Part shown: piece after piece, positions 9,859 to 18,309 of the stretch
How the letters are laid out: each line of letters starts with the position of its first letter
How positions within the stretch are numbered: position 1 is the stretch's first letter
Source: Dehalococcoidia bacterium
GTDB lineage: Bacteria > Chloroflexota > Dehalococcoidia > Lucifugimonadales > Lucifugimonadaceae
Length of the DNA stretch: 64,000 nucleotides
Direction of reading: 5' to 3'
Assembly (NCBI GenBank): GCA_028285005.1
Contig: JANQQP010000016.1
Coordinates: 62,001 to 126,000, forward strand
Made by a program: the position numbers and the translations under genes
Notes under the pieces: generated by a model
What the model saw: only the letters and a program-made list of their open reading frames with translations
What the model was told of the DNA's origin: nothing
The model's database searches: none

Positions 9859-12483
9859 ATGCCCAGCGCGAGATCACCAAAGGCCCCGGCGCGCAAGAAG
9901 AACCGCCTCTCGCCCGGACGCCGCCAGTATTTGCAGTTCAAGCAGCAGTATGCCGACGCACTGCTGCTTTTCCGCATGGGCGATTTCTACGAGACCTTCG
10001 ATGAGGATGCGGAGAAGATGGCCGAGATTCTGGACATCGCTCTCACGTCGCGGGACGTCGGCGGTGGGGCCAGATCGGCGCTTGCAGGAATACCTCATCA
10101 CGCTCTGAACGGCTATCTGCCTCGGCTGGTGAAGTCCGGACTGAAGATCGCCATTGCCGAGCAGGTCTCGGATCCGGCCACGACCAAGGGCATCGTCGAC
10201 CGAGCCGTTGTGCGCGTCGTTACTCCGGGCACGGTGCTTGAGCCGGGCATGCTGGATGCAGATCGCAACAACTACCTCGCCGCAGCTGTGAGTGACGGTC
10301 AGACCGCTGGCCTGGCTTACGTTGATGTTTCGACGAGCGAGTTCGTGACGTCTGAGCTGAGCCTGGACGCTCTTGACCGGGAGCTTGAGCGACTCGGTCC
10401 GTCCGAGCTGTTGGTTGATGCGACGGTGCGGCAGGCTTTCGAGGCGCGGGGCGAGGGATCATCGAGCCGGCCCGCGGTCATCCGGGATATCGACGAATCC
10501 CGGATTGATACAGACCTGGCGACGGACCTGCTGAAGCGGCACTTTGAAGTCGAGTCACTCGAGGCGTTCGGCTGTGCCGACTTAGTCAATGCCACGCTGG
10601 CCGCCGGCGCTGTGATCGATTACTTAGCGACCACTCAACTCGGCGCAATGCCGCAGGTGACATCGCTGCGCACGGTCTCGTATTCGGACTACGTGGAGCT
10701 GGACCGGCGAGCGCTGAGAGACCTCGAAGTGCTCGAATCGTCGACCGGACGAAGTGACGCGCCCTCGCTGCTCTCGACTCTCGACCACACTCGCACAGGC
10801 CCGGGTGGCAGAATGCTCCACAACTGGCTTTCGAGACCGCTAATGGATGTCGGAGCTATCGGACATCGGCAGGATGCCGTTGCGGACTTCGTCGACAACC
10901 CGGCGAAACGCGAGCAGGTCCGGGAGGTTCTGCGCGGTTTCGCTGATCTGGAGCGTTTGCTGAACCGGGCCCGTACCTTTGCCGCGACGCCCAGAGATAT
11001 CAAGGCGATGGGACGGTCGCTCGAGCGGATTCCAAGATTGATCGAGATCGTTGGCGAGCCGACGAACGGTTCACGATCTACGCCGCTGGCAGGCCTAAAG
11101 CCATGCGATGAAGCGGCGGCGCTGATCTCGGTTGCGATAGATGACGACGCGCCAGCCAATGTTGCTGACGGCAGCGCTGTTGCGAGGGGTTTTGACCCAG
11201 CGTTGGATGAACTGCGTGACCTCGCAACGAATGCCCGCGGTGCTATCGCGTCGATTGAGTCGGACGCCCGTGAATCGACCGGGATCAAGTCGCTTAAAGT
11301 CGGCTACAACAAGGTGTTCGGCTACTACATCGAGGTATCTCGACCGAACCTGGACCTGGTTCCGGAGGAGTTTGAGCGCAGGCAGACCCTTACCGGCGGC
11401 GAGAGATTCATCACTCCGGAACTCAAGGAGCTGGAGTCGAAGATCCTGGGTGCGAGTGAACAGATCGAGGAGCTCGAACGCACGATCTTCCGCCGAGTGT
11501 GCGGCGAAGTGGCGGCGCATGGTGAGCGCATCATGGCTGCCGCCGCTGCAGTGGCGTGGCTCGATGCCGTCGTGAGCATGGCCGAGGCTGCTGCTCTGAA
11601 CGGTTGGGTGAGGCCGGCCATTGACGACAGTGATGTGATTCATATCAAGGACGGCAGGCATCCAGTTGTCGAGGCAGCGCTCGGGCCCGGCAAATTCGTG
11701 CCTAACGACACTGACCTGTCATCCGGCGAGACGCAGGTGGCGATCATCACCGGGCCGAATATGTCAGGAAAGTCGACCTACATCCGGCAGGTCGCAGTGC
11801 TGGCCCTGATGGCCCAGACAGGTTCGTTTGTTCCTGCTGCTGAGGCGCGCTTTGGAATCACCGATCGCATCTTCACGCGTGCCGGGCTGAGCGACGACAT
11901 CGCAGGCGGACAGTCCACCTTCATGGTGGAGATGGTTGAGACCGCGACGATTCTGAACCAGGCGACGAACCGATCGCTTGCGGTGCTGGACGAAATCGGT
12001 CGAGGCACGAGCACGTACGATGGCCTGGCGATAGCAAGAGCAGTCGCAGAGCATGTTCATAACGACCCAAGACTTGGCTGCAAGACGCTCTTCGCCACTC
12101 ACTACCATGAGATGACTGCGCTGGCGGACGAACTGCCAAGGGCCGCCAATTTCCGGGTGGCAGTTTCCGAGGACGGAAACGAAGTCGTGTTCCTGCGCCG
12201 CATCGTGCCGGGTGGCGCAGACCGCAGTTACGGTGTGCATGTGGCAAGGCTTGCTGGAATGCCGCAGCCGGTTGTGGCACGGGCGTGGGACCTTCTCGAC
12301 AAGCTCGAAAGTGGAGCAAAAAGGGGAGACAACGGGTCGAACGCGCCTGCCCCGCAGTTGCCGCTATTTGGTGAGGAGCCTGAGATTGTGAGTGAGCTGC
12401 AGAAGCTGAAGATCGACGAGATGACGCCACTCGATGCCCTGAACGCGTTGTACAGACTGCAGCAGCAGTCGAAGGGCGACTGA
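9859..12483 (+). CDS. mutS: DNA mismatch repair protein MutS
   Basis: QQYADALLLFRMGDFYETFDEDA, GPNMSGKSTYIRQ, DEIGRGTSTYDGLAIA. Confidence 0.98.
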   Translation: MPSARSPKAPARKKNRLSPGRRQYLQFKQQYADALLLFRMGDFYETFDEDAEKMAEILDIALTSRDVGGGARSALAGIPHHALNGYLPRLVKSGLKIAIAEQVSDPATTKGIVDRAVVRVVTPGTVLEPGMLDADRNNYLAAAVSDGQTAGLAYVDVSTSEFVTSELSLDALDRELERLGPSELLVDATVRQAFEARGEGSSSRPAVIRDIDESRIDTDLATDLLKRHFEVESLEAFGCADLVNATLAAGAVIDYLATTQLGAMPQVTSLRTVSYSDYVELDRRALRDLEVLESSTGRSDAPSLLSTLDHTRTGPGGRMLHNWLSRPLMDVGAIGHRQDAVADFVDNPAKREQVREVLRGFADLERLLNRARTFAATPRDIKAMGRSLERIPRLIEIVGEPTNGSRSTPLAGLKPCDEAAALISVAIDDDAPANVADGSAVARGFDPALDELRDLATNARGAIASIESDARESTGIKSLKVGYNKVFGYYIEVSRPNLDLVPEEFERRQTLTGGERFITPELKELESKILGASEQIEELERTIFRRVCGEVAAHGERIMAAAAAVAWLDAVVSMAEAAALNGWVRPAIDDSDVIHIKDGRHPVVEAALGPGKFVPNDTDLSSGETQVAIITGPNMSGKSTYIRQVAVLALMAQTGSFVPAAEARFGITDRIFTRAGLSDDIAGGQSTFMVEMVETATILNQATNRSLAVLDEIGRGTSTYDGLAIARAVAEHVHNDPRLGCKTLFATHYHEMTALADELPRAANFRVAVSEDGNEVVFLRRIVPGGADRSYGVHVARLAGMPQPVVARAWDLLDKLESGAKRGDNGSNAPAPQLPLFGEEPEIVSELQKLKIDEMTPLDALNALYRLQQQSKGD

Positions 12484-12526
12484 ACCGCCCGGAATTGAAA
12501 CCGAACGAACCGAATAGGAGAAAAAG

Positions 12527-13924
12527 ATGCTGATCGCTGGGACTGCACGGGCCCATATCACTCCACCTGTTGGCATCGCACATGCTGGCTGGGGCGCGCA
12601 GACGCACCAGCGGGCTGAAGGCGTGGACATGCCGCTCTACTGCACAGTGCTCTATGTGAGCGACGACGAGGGCGGTACTGAACTGGCGTTCTTCGACGTC
12701 GATGAAGGCACGATCAGTGTGAAGCGGGACCGGATTATGCGAGACGCCATCTCATCGGCGAGCGGCATACCCGGAGAGAACCTGCGCATCGCCTACACCC
12801 ACACTCACTCGGGACCGGTGACGGGCGTCAGTTGGATTGTCGAGGGCGCTGACCTGGTTGAGCCGTGGCTCGACTCGATACCACCGAAGGCTGTGGCTGC
12901 TTTGGAGGAAGCAAAGAAGAACGCAAAAAGGGCAAGAGTCACAACTGCGTCGGGTCAGTGCGAGATCAATGTGAACCGTAGGCCGCAGACCGAGGACGGC
13001 ACACGCTACACAGGCAGAGACTGGGACGGCTTCGTCGATCACGAAGTGTTGGTTACGGCGTTTGATGACGAGGACGGCGAGCCGATCGCGACCATCGTGA
13101 ACTACGCCTGCCACCCGACGATCATGGCGCAAGACAACCGCCTCATCACGCCTGACTACCCGGGTGTGACGCGAAAAGTGGTTGAAGAGAACGTCGGTGG
13201 CATGTGCTTGTTCCTTCAGGGCGCTGCTGGCAACATCGGGCCGATCGACGGCTTCACCGGTGATCTTGCCGTTTATCACAAGGCGGGTCGCCGGCTAGGG
13301 CTTGAGGCGTCGAGAGTGCGGCTTGGTATGGACCCGGTACCGCGCAAGGAAAGGCTGGTGAAGATCGAGCCATCGGGCGCCGATCTCGGGCTATACGTCG
13401 ATGAGCAGTCAGGCGAGCCAGACGATCGCCTCGGCGCGAGCTACGAGATGTTCACCCTTCCGGCGAAGGAGCTTCCGCCGCCCGAGCAGGTGAGGGCCGA
13501 GTTCGACGCGGCGCAGCAACACCTGGAGCAGGTGCGGAAGCGGACTTCGGACATCGAGGAGATCAAGAAGGCAGCATTCCCGTCCAAGCGCGCCTACATC
13601 GCCCAGAACATTGCGCAGGTGTTCGGTACCGGCGGATCCGTCGACCTGCCTATCCAGGTGATGCGCATCGGCAACACGGCATTCGTCGCGCTTCCGGTGG
13701 AGGCGTTCGCCGAGATCGGCGTCGAGGTGAAGCGACGCTCGCCAGCGGACTGGACCGTCTTCGGGGGCTACTCGAACGGTTACTACGGCTATATGCCGAT
13801 GAAGTACGCCTATCCCGAAGGTGGATACGAGGTGACGACAAGCCCGTTCGCCCCAGGAGCCGCTGAGCAGGCGATTGAGGCGTGCGTGCAGGCCATAGAC
13901 GCCGTCTGGCAGAAGTCTCTATAG
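12527..13924 (+). CDS. neutral/alkaline non-lysosomal ceramidase N-terminal domain protein
   Basis: GTARAHITPPVGIAHAGWG, HTHSGP, NYACHPTIM; SD AGGAG upstream. Confidence 0.8.
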   Translation: MLIAGTARAHITPPVGIAHAGWGAQTHQRAEGVDMPLYCTVLYVSDDEGGTELAFFDVDEGTISVKRDRIMRDAISSASGIPGENLRIAYTHTHSGPVTGVSWIVEGADLVEPWLDSIPPKAVAALEEAKKNAKRARVTTASGQCEINVNRRPQTEDGTRYTGRDWDGFVDHEVLVTAFDDEDGEPIATIVNYACHPTIMAQDNRLITPDYPGVTRKVVEENVGGMCLFLQGAAGNIGPIDGFTGDLAVYHKAGRRLGLEASRVRLGMDPVPRKERLVKIEPSGADLGLYVDEQSGEPDDRLGASYEMFTLPAKELPPPEQVRAEFDAAQQHLEQVRKRTSDIEEIKKAAFPSKRAYIAQNIAQVFGTGGSVDLPIQVMRIGNTAFVALPVEAFAEIGVEVKRRSPADWTVFGGYSNGYYGYMPMKYAYPEGGYEVTTSPFAPGAAEQAIEACVQAIDAVWQKSL

Positions 13925-14011
13925 CTTTCGCGAAGGCCCAGGCGTTTTACTTGTCAGTGTGTCGTCGCGCAGGTGCGATGATGCTTGCAAGTATCGGGCA
14001 AGTCGCAACGC

Positions 14012-14764
14012 ATGGAATACGCATTCGCCATCATCGGCCTGTTTGCTGGCGCTCTCATGAACGCCGTGTCCGACCGCGTGCCTCCGCTGCACCCGGAATA
14101 TGACGGCCCGTTCATCAGCGACCGCGCTCGAAAGCTGGCGTGGTGGGAATACCTGCCGCTACTTTCGTTCATCGGCGCAAGACGCGCTCCGCGCATGCAG
14201 ATTGCAAACGGCGCGTGGCGCTACCCGGCACTTGAGTTCCTGACGGCCGGCGCGTTCTGGCTGGCAGCGATCAGGTTCGAGGACAACACTGCGGTGATGA
14301 TCGCTGTAGCGCTCTTCGCAGCCTCTTTGATCGCGCTGGCGTTCATCGACTTCGAGACGAAGTACCTGCCGTTCAAGTTAGTCTGGCCAACCGGCATAGC
14401 TGCGCTGGCGTTCGCCCCGTTCTGGCCGGACCTCGAGTGGTGGCAGTCGCTGGCAGGCGCTGCGGCGGGCTTCGCAGTCTTCTACCCGATCTACTGGATC
14501 GGCTTGCGCATTGACCGTCCGCTCATGGGCGGAGGAGACGCTTATCTGGCGGCGGCGATGGGAGCGATGCTCGGCCTGCAGATGCTGTTCCTCGGGCTCT
14601 ACATCGGCGTCTTGATCGGCGGAGTTGCGGCTCTAATCGTGCTCGCCGGGCGGATGTTCGGCAGGCGTGAGCGCGTCATCGCTTATGGCCCGTACCTTTC
14701 GATGGGCGGACTGATCGCGCTCTACTACGGCAGACCAATAGTCGACTGGGTTGTCGGCACCTGA
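14012..14764 (+). CDS. A24-family prepilin peptidase
   Basis: MEYAFAIIGLFAGALMNAVSDRVP, FIDFETKYLPFKL, MGGGDAYLAAAMGAMLG (GGGD motif). Confidence 0.85.
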   Translation: MEYAFAIIGLFAGALMNAVSDRVPPLHPEYDGPFISDRARKLAWWEYLPLLSFIGARRAPRMQIANGAWRYPALEFLTAGAFWLAAIRFEDNTAVMIAVALFAASLIALAFIDFETKYLPFKLVWPTGIAALAFAPFWPDLEWWQSLAGAAAGFAVFYPIYWIGLRIDRPLMGGGDAYLAAAMGAMLGLQMLFLGLYIGVLIGGVAALIVLAGRMFGRRERVIAYGPYLSMGGLIALYYGRPIVDWVVGT

Positions 14765-14859
14765 CGCTCGCCCCTGAGACCCGGTCTCTTCCAGGTTCAG
14801 CTAAAGTTGTCAGCCGTTCCGGTTACTCAACCTGATTCGGCGCCCTGGGCCTCATCCGC

Positions 14860-15492
14860 ATGCCTCTGTTCGAAACCCTCATCGTCGGCGGATTGCAGAC
14901 CAACTGCTACATCCTGAAGGCGGACGACTCCGACGAGTGTGTGGTGATCGACCCCGGCGGCGAGCCGCAGCGCGTTATCGACGCCGTCTCGTCTGCGGGC
15001 CTCGAACTCACTCGTATCCTTTGCACGCACGGTCACCCTGACCACACAGGCGGAGTGAGCTTGTTACATGATGAACTAGGCGGCAGCTTCTATCTCGCCT
15101 CTTCCGACATCAAGTACTCAGCTCAACCCCCGGGATGGCTGCTTGCAGCGCTGGGCGGCTACCAGCAACCGCCGCAGCCGGACGCGTCGCTCAACAGCGC
15201 AGCGTCGGTTCAGCTTGGAAGCGAGAAGATCGTCTTCATACGCACGCCTGGCCACACGCCCGGCAGCACCTGTTTCCTGTTCGAAGGGATGGTGTTCACA
15301 GGCGACACGCTGTTCAAAGACTCGATCGGCCGCTACGACCTGCCTGGCGGTGACGGCAAACAGGAACTTGAGAGCATCCGAGACCGACTGCTTGTGCTGC
15401 CCGACGAAATCCTCGTCTATCCGGGTCACGGACCGTCCTCAACCATCGGCGACGAACGGAGATCCAACCCGTTTTTGACCGAAATCGTCTGA
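14860..15492 (+). CDS. MBL-fold metallohydrolase (glyoxalase II-like)
   Basis: CTHGHPDHTGG, TPGHTPGSTCFL, FTGDTLF, VYPGHGP. Confidence 0.95.
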   Translation: MPLFETLIVGGLQTNCYILKADDSDECVVIDPGGEPQRVIDAVSSAGLELTRILCTHGHPDHTGGVSLLHDELGGSFYLASSDIKYSAQPPGWLLAALGGYQQPPQPDASLNSAASVQLGSEKIVFIRTPGHTPGSTCFLFEGMVFTGDTLFKDSIGRYDLPGGDGKQELESIRDRLLVLPDEILVYPGHGPSSTIGDERRSNPFLTEIV

Positions 15493-15582
15493 ATTAGGGC
15501 GTGCAGCCCCGTTTTCGCGCTAGGCGCGCTTGCGCCTGTGGGTATGATGTGGGGAAGTTAAGACGCTTGTGGGGAGGGCGAT

Positions 15583-16164
15583 TTGAAGCTCGGCGAATCT
15601 GACGCACTGATAATAGTTGATGTCCAGAACGACTTCTGTCCAGGCGGATCACTGGCGGTTGAGGGCGGCGACGAGATCGCCACTGCGCTGTCAGGACTGG
15701 CGATGCACTTCAGGATGAGCAGCGCCCGTATCTTCGCAACGCAGGACTGGCACCCTGAGAACCACTCGTCATTCAACGACAATGGCGGGCCGTGGCCTCC
15801 GCACTGTGTGCAGGGTTCGAAAGGCGCCGAGTTTCACGAGAACCTCGAGCTCCCGATCGGCACTTCGATAGTTCGCAAAGGAGCGAATCCGGAAGTCGAC
15901 GCATATTCCGGCTTCCTGGACTCCACGCTCGAAGAGCAACTCCGCCGCACCGACATTAAGAGGCTATTCGTTGGCGGTCTCGCCACCGATTACTGTGTGC
16001 TCAACACTGTGCTTGACGCCCGAGCGCTGGACTTCGACGTGTTCGTTGTCGAGGACGCCATTGCGGCCGTCAACGCGGAGGCCGAAGACGGCGAGAAGGC
16101 TGTCGAGAAGATGAAGGGCGCCGGGGCGGAGATGACGACAATCGATGGCGTCAAAGCTGCCTAA
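15583..16164 (+). CDS. pncA: nicotinamidase/isochorismatase family (TTG start)
   Basis: ALIIVDVQNDFCPGGSLAVEGGDE, FATQDWHPENHSSF, GGLATDYCVLNT. Confidence 0.93.
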   Translation: MKLGESDALIIVDVQNDFCPGGSLAVEGGDEIATALSGLAMHFRMSSARIFATQDWHPENHSSFNDNGGPWPPHCVQGSKGAEFHENLELPIGTSIVRKGANPEVDAYSGFLDSTLEEQLRRTDIKRLFVGGLATDYCVLNTVLDARALDFDVFVVEDAIAAVNAEAEDGEKAVEKMKGAGAEMTTIDGVKAA

Positions 16165-17444
16165 GAGTCGATTCTTTCGATGAGCGACTCCAACGCCGGA
16201 GTGAGGCGCACGGAGTAGGGCTCCGGGTCTTTGAGTCGCTTTACCTCTTCCGGCAGCATTTCCAACTGCTGCTGGAGCTTGGCGGCGACCGTCTCGATGT
16301 CATCCGGCTCCGCTTTGGGCTTGCCGTTCTTGAACACAGTTTCGAGTAGAGGCTGACTGCCGTTAGGAGGCGCTTCTCTGGCCGTCCCGATGTAGTCGCC
16401 AGTGAAGATCCCATTCTGCGAAGTGCGGAACACCTGCTTCGGTCCGGGTAAGGTCGCCTTTCCGGGACTGAGCTTCCTGGAGTTTCGGCGGTCGTATGTG
16501 ACGAGCTTGTAGACAGAGTCCAGGTATGGCGCGTCTGCGGAGACTACATAACGAGTGCCGACACCGAACGCGTCGATAGGCGCGCCGTCCGAGACGAGTT
16601 TTGCGATGGAGTGCTCGTCCAGGCCTCCAGTCGCAATGATCTTCACTTCGGTCAAGCCGGCGTCGTCGAGCATGCGTCTTGCCCGGCGTGAAAGAGCGTC
16701 CATGTCTCCGGAATCGAGCCTGATCGCGTTCAGGTTATGTTCTTGCGCCCGCATCTCCGTACCGACGGTGATCGCATTGCGAATTCCCTGTTCGACGTCG
16801 TAGGTGTCCACGAGCAGTGTGGTCGATTTCGGAAACTCACTTGCGTAGGCCCTGAACGCGGTTAGCTCATCTTCAAACGACTGAACGAACGAATGGGCCA
16901 TCGTCCCGGTGGACGGGATGCCGAACCTCGCCGCTGCCCTGAGGTTGCTGGTGCCTGAGAAGCCGGCGATTGCGGCGCAACGGGACGCGAGATCGGCCGC
17001 TTCGTCGCCCTGCGCACGCCTCGCTCCAAACTCCACCAAAGGCCGGTCCCCGGCAGCCTGCTTGATTCGGACCGCCTTCGTCAGCACCGCTGACTGGAAC
17101 GTGACCGCGTTCAGGAGCGCGGTCTCGAGTATCTGCGCTTCGACTAGAGGCGCGGTGACCTCGAGCACCGGTTCATCTGCGAAGACCACGGAGCCTTCGC
17201 TCACTAATCGTACTGAGCCGCTGAACCTGAAGTCTGCAAGCGCCTCCAGAAAGTCCGGCATCAGTGGCGTGGTCGCCCTCAAGTAGTCGATGTCTTCGCC
17301 CGTGAATCGAGCGGACTCGATGTGAGCAAGCGCAGAGTCGATGCCTGCAACTGCGTAGAACGCTCGATCGGGTGGATAGCCACGGAAGAACAGACTGAAG
17401 GTAGCTGTGCCGTTCATACCTCGCCGCCAGAAGGCCTGAGCCAT
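16161..17444 (-). CDS. pncB: nicotinate phosphoribosyltransferase
   Basis: GTSNLRAAARFGIPSTGTMAHSFVQSF, VDTYDVEQGIRNA, IRLDSGDMDALSRRAR. Confidence 0.93.
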   Translation of the reverse strand: MAQAFWRRGMNGTATFSLFFRGYPPDRAFYAVAGIDSALAHIESARFTGEDIDYLRATTPLMPDFLEALADFRFSGSVRLVSEGSVVFADEPVLEVTAPLVEAQILETALLNAVTFQSAVLTKAVRIKQAAGDRPLVEFGARRAQGDEAADLASRCAAIAGFSGTSNLRAAARFGIPSTGTMAHSFVQSFEDELTAFRAYASEFPKSTTLLVDTYDVEQGIRNAITVGTEMRAQEHNLNAIRLDSGDMDALSRRARRMLDDAGLTEVKIIATGGLDEHSIAKLVSDGAPIDAFGVGTRYVVSADAPYLDSVYKLVTYDRRNSRKLSPGKATLPGPKQVFRTSQNGIFTGDYIGTAREAPPNGSQPLLETVFKNGKPKAEPDDIETVAAKLQQQLEMLPEEVKRLKDPEPYSVRLTPALESLIERIDS

Positions 17445-17567
17445 CGTCAGCTCGTAGAGATCGACGAACAGGGCTTTGCTGTATCTGGCGTGTCGCAGGG
17501 CGGCGGCTCCGGGCGGAAGCGATTTGGCACCGGATGATACCGGTCAGAGCGCCGGGCGCGAAGCCGG

Positions 17568-18167
17568 TTAGGTGGCCCGGACGGTAGCCAGTAGCTCGGC
17601 GGCGGTTGGCCGGTCGGCGATGTCTTCGGCTATGCGGTAAGCGAACAGGTTGCCCTCGGCATCAAACACATACGCGGCCGGTGCCGAGACACCGTCATCA
17701 AGCAGGTTGAAGATCCCCCACGCACGAGCCACGTCTGCATTGCTGTCATGCAGCACCGGGAACTGCAGTGCGTAGCGCTCGGCCATGCGAGCGGCATCGA
17801 ACTCATCATCAACACTGATAGCGATGACCTGCGCGCCGCTCGCCAGGAATTCGGCGTAGCGCTCTTGCAGCTCCACGAGCTGCGCATGGCAGATGCCTCA
17901 GAAGAAGCCGCGGTAGAAGACCACGACCACAGGCTGCTGGCCGCGGATTTCCGAGAATCTGACGACCTGGCCGTTGCTGGCGCCAAGCGTGAAATCAGGC
18001 GTCGCCACATCGTCCGGTGCCAGTCGGAGGATCCGGTCGTACTGGCCGTTTGTAGGCGGCAGTGAGCGGCCAGATGAGTCTGTGGCCGGCTCGTCTGAAC
18101 CGCATGCGGCTGCCACGGCGACCAGCAGGACCGCCGAGATGACAAGCAGGAGTCGAAGAGACTTCAT
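17568..18167 (-). CDS. peroxiredoxin/AhpC-TSA-like lipoprotein, probable selenoprotein (in-frame TGA = Sec at 17898-17900)
   Basis: Two track ORFs (17898-18167 and 17568-17876) are in the same frame, separated only by TGA; fusion gives ...PVVVVFYRGFF-U-GICHAQLVELQERYAEFLASGAQVIAISVD..., with TGA at the active-site Cys of the FYRGxxCxxC motif; N-terminal lipoprotein signal LLVAVAAACGSD. Confidence 0.85.
17867..17883 (-). promoter_or_regulatory. candidate bacterial SECIS hairpin downstream of Sec UGA
   Basis: On the minus strand GCAGCTC-GTG-GAGCTGC: perfect 7-bp stem, 3-nt loop beginning with G, loop starting 21 nt after the UGA. Confidence 0.75.
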
Positions 18168-18255
18168 ACTTTCAATCTATCTGACAGTCCCCGGTATCGC
18201 ACTGTGAAAGTGGCTGAAGTTTTCGTGAGGCTGGCTCGCATACGCTCAAACGCGA

Positions 18256-18283
18256 TCAGCCCCGGCAACGTTTCCGGGGCTGA
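18256..18283 (-). terminator. hairpin terminator downstream of hppA
   Basis: TCAGCCCCGG-N8-CCGGGGCTGA perfect 10-bp inverted repeat. Confidence 0.55.
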
Positions 18284-18309
18284 CTCTAGTTATCTGCTTC
18301 GACTGAGGT

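Noticed and set aside
17568-18167. Interpretation as a pseudogene with a nonsense mutation
   Set aside because: TGA falls exactly on the redox Cys codon, both halves are otherwise intact, and a SECIS-like hairpin follows at the right distance; selenoprotein is the better explanation pending a selABCD search
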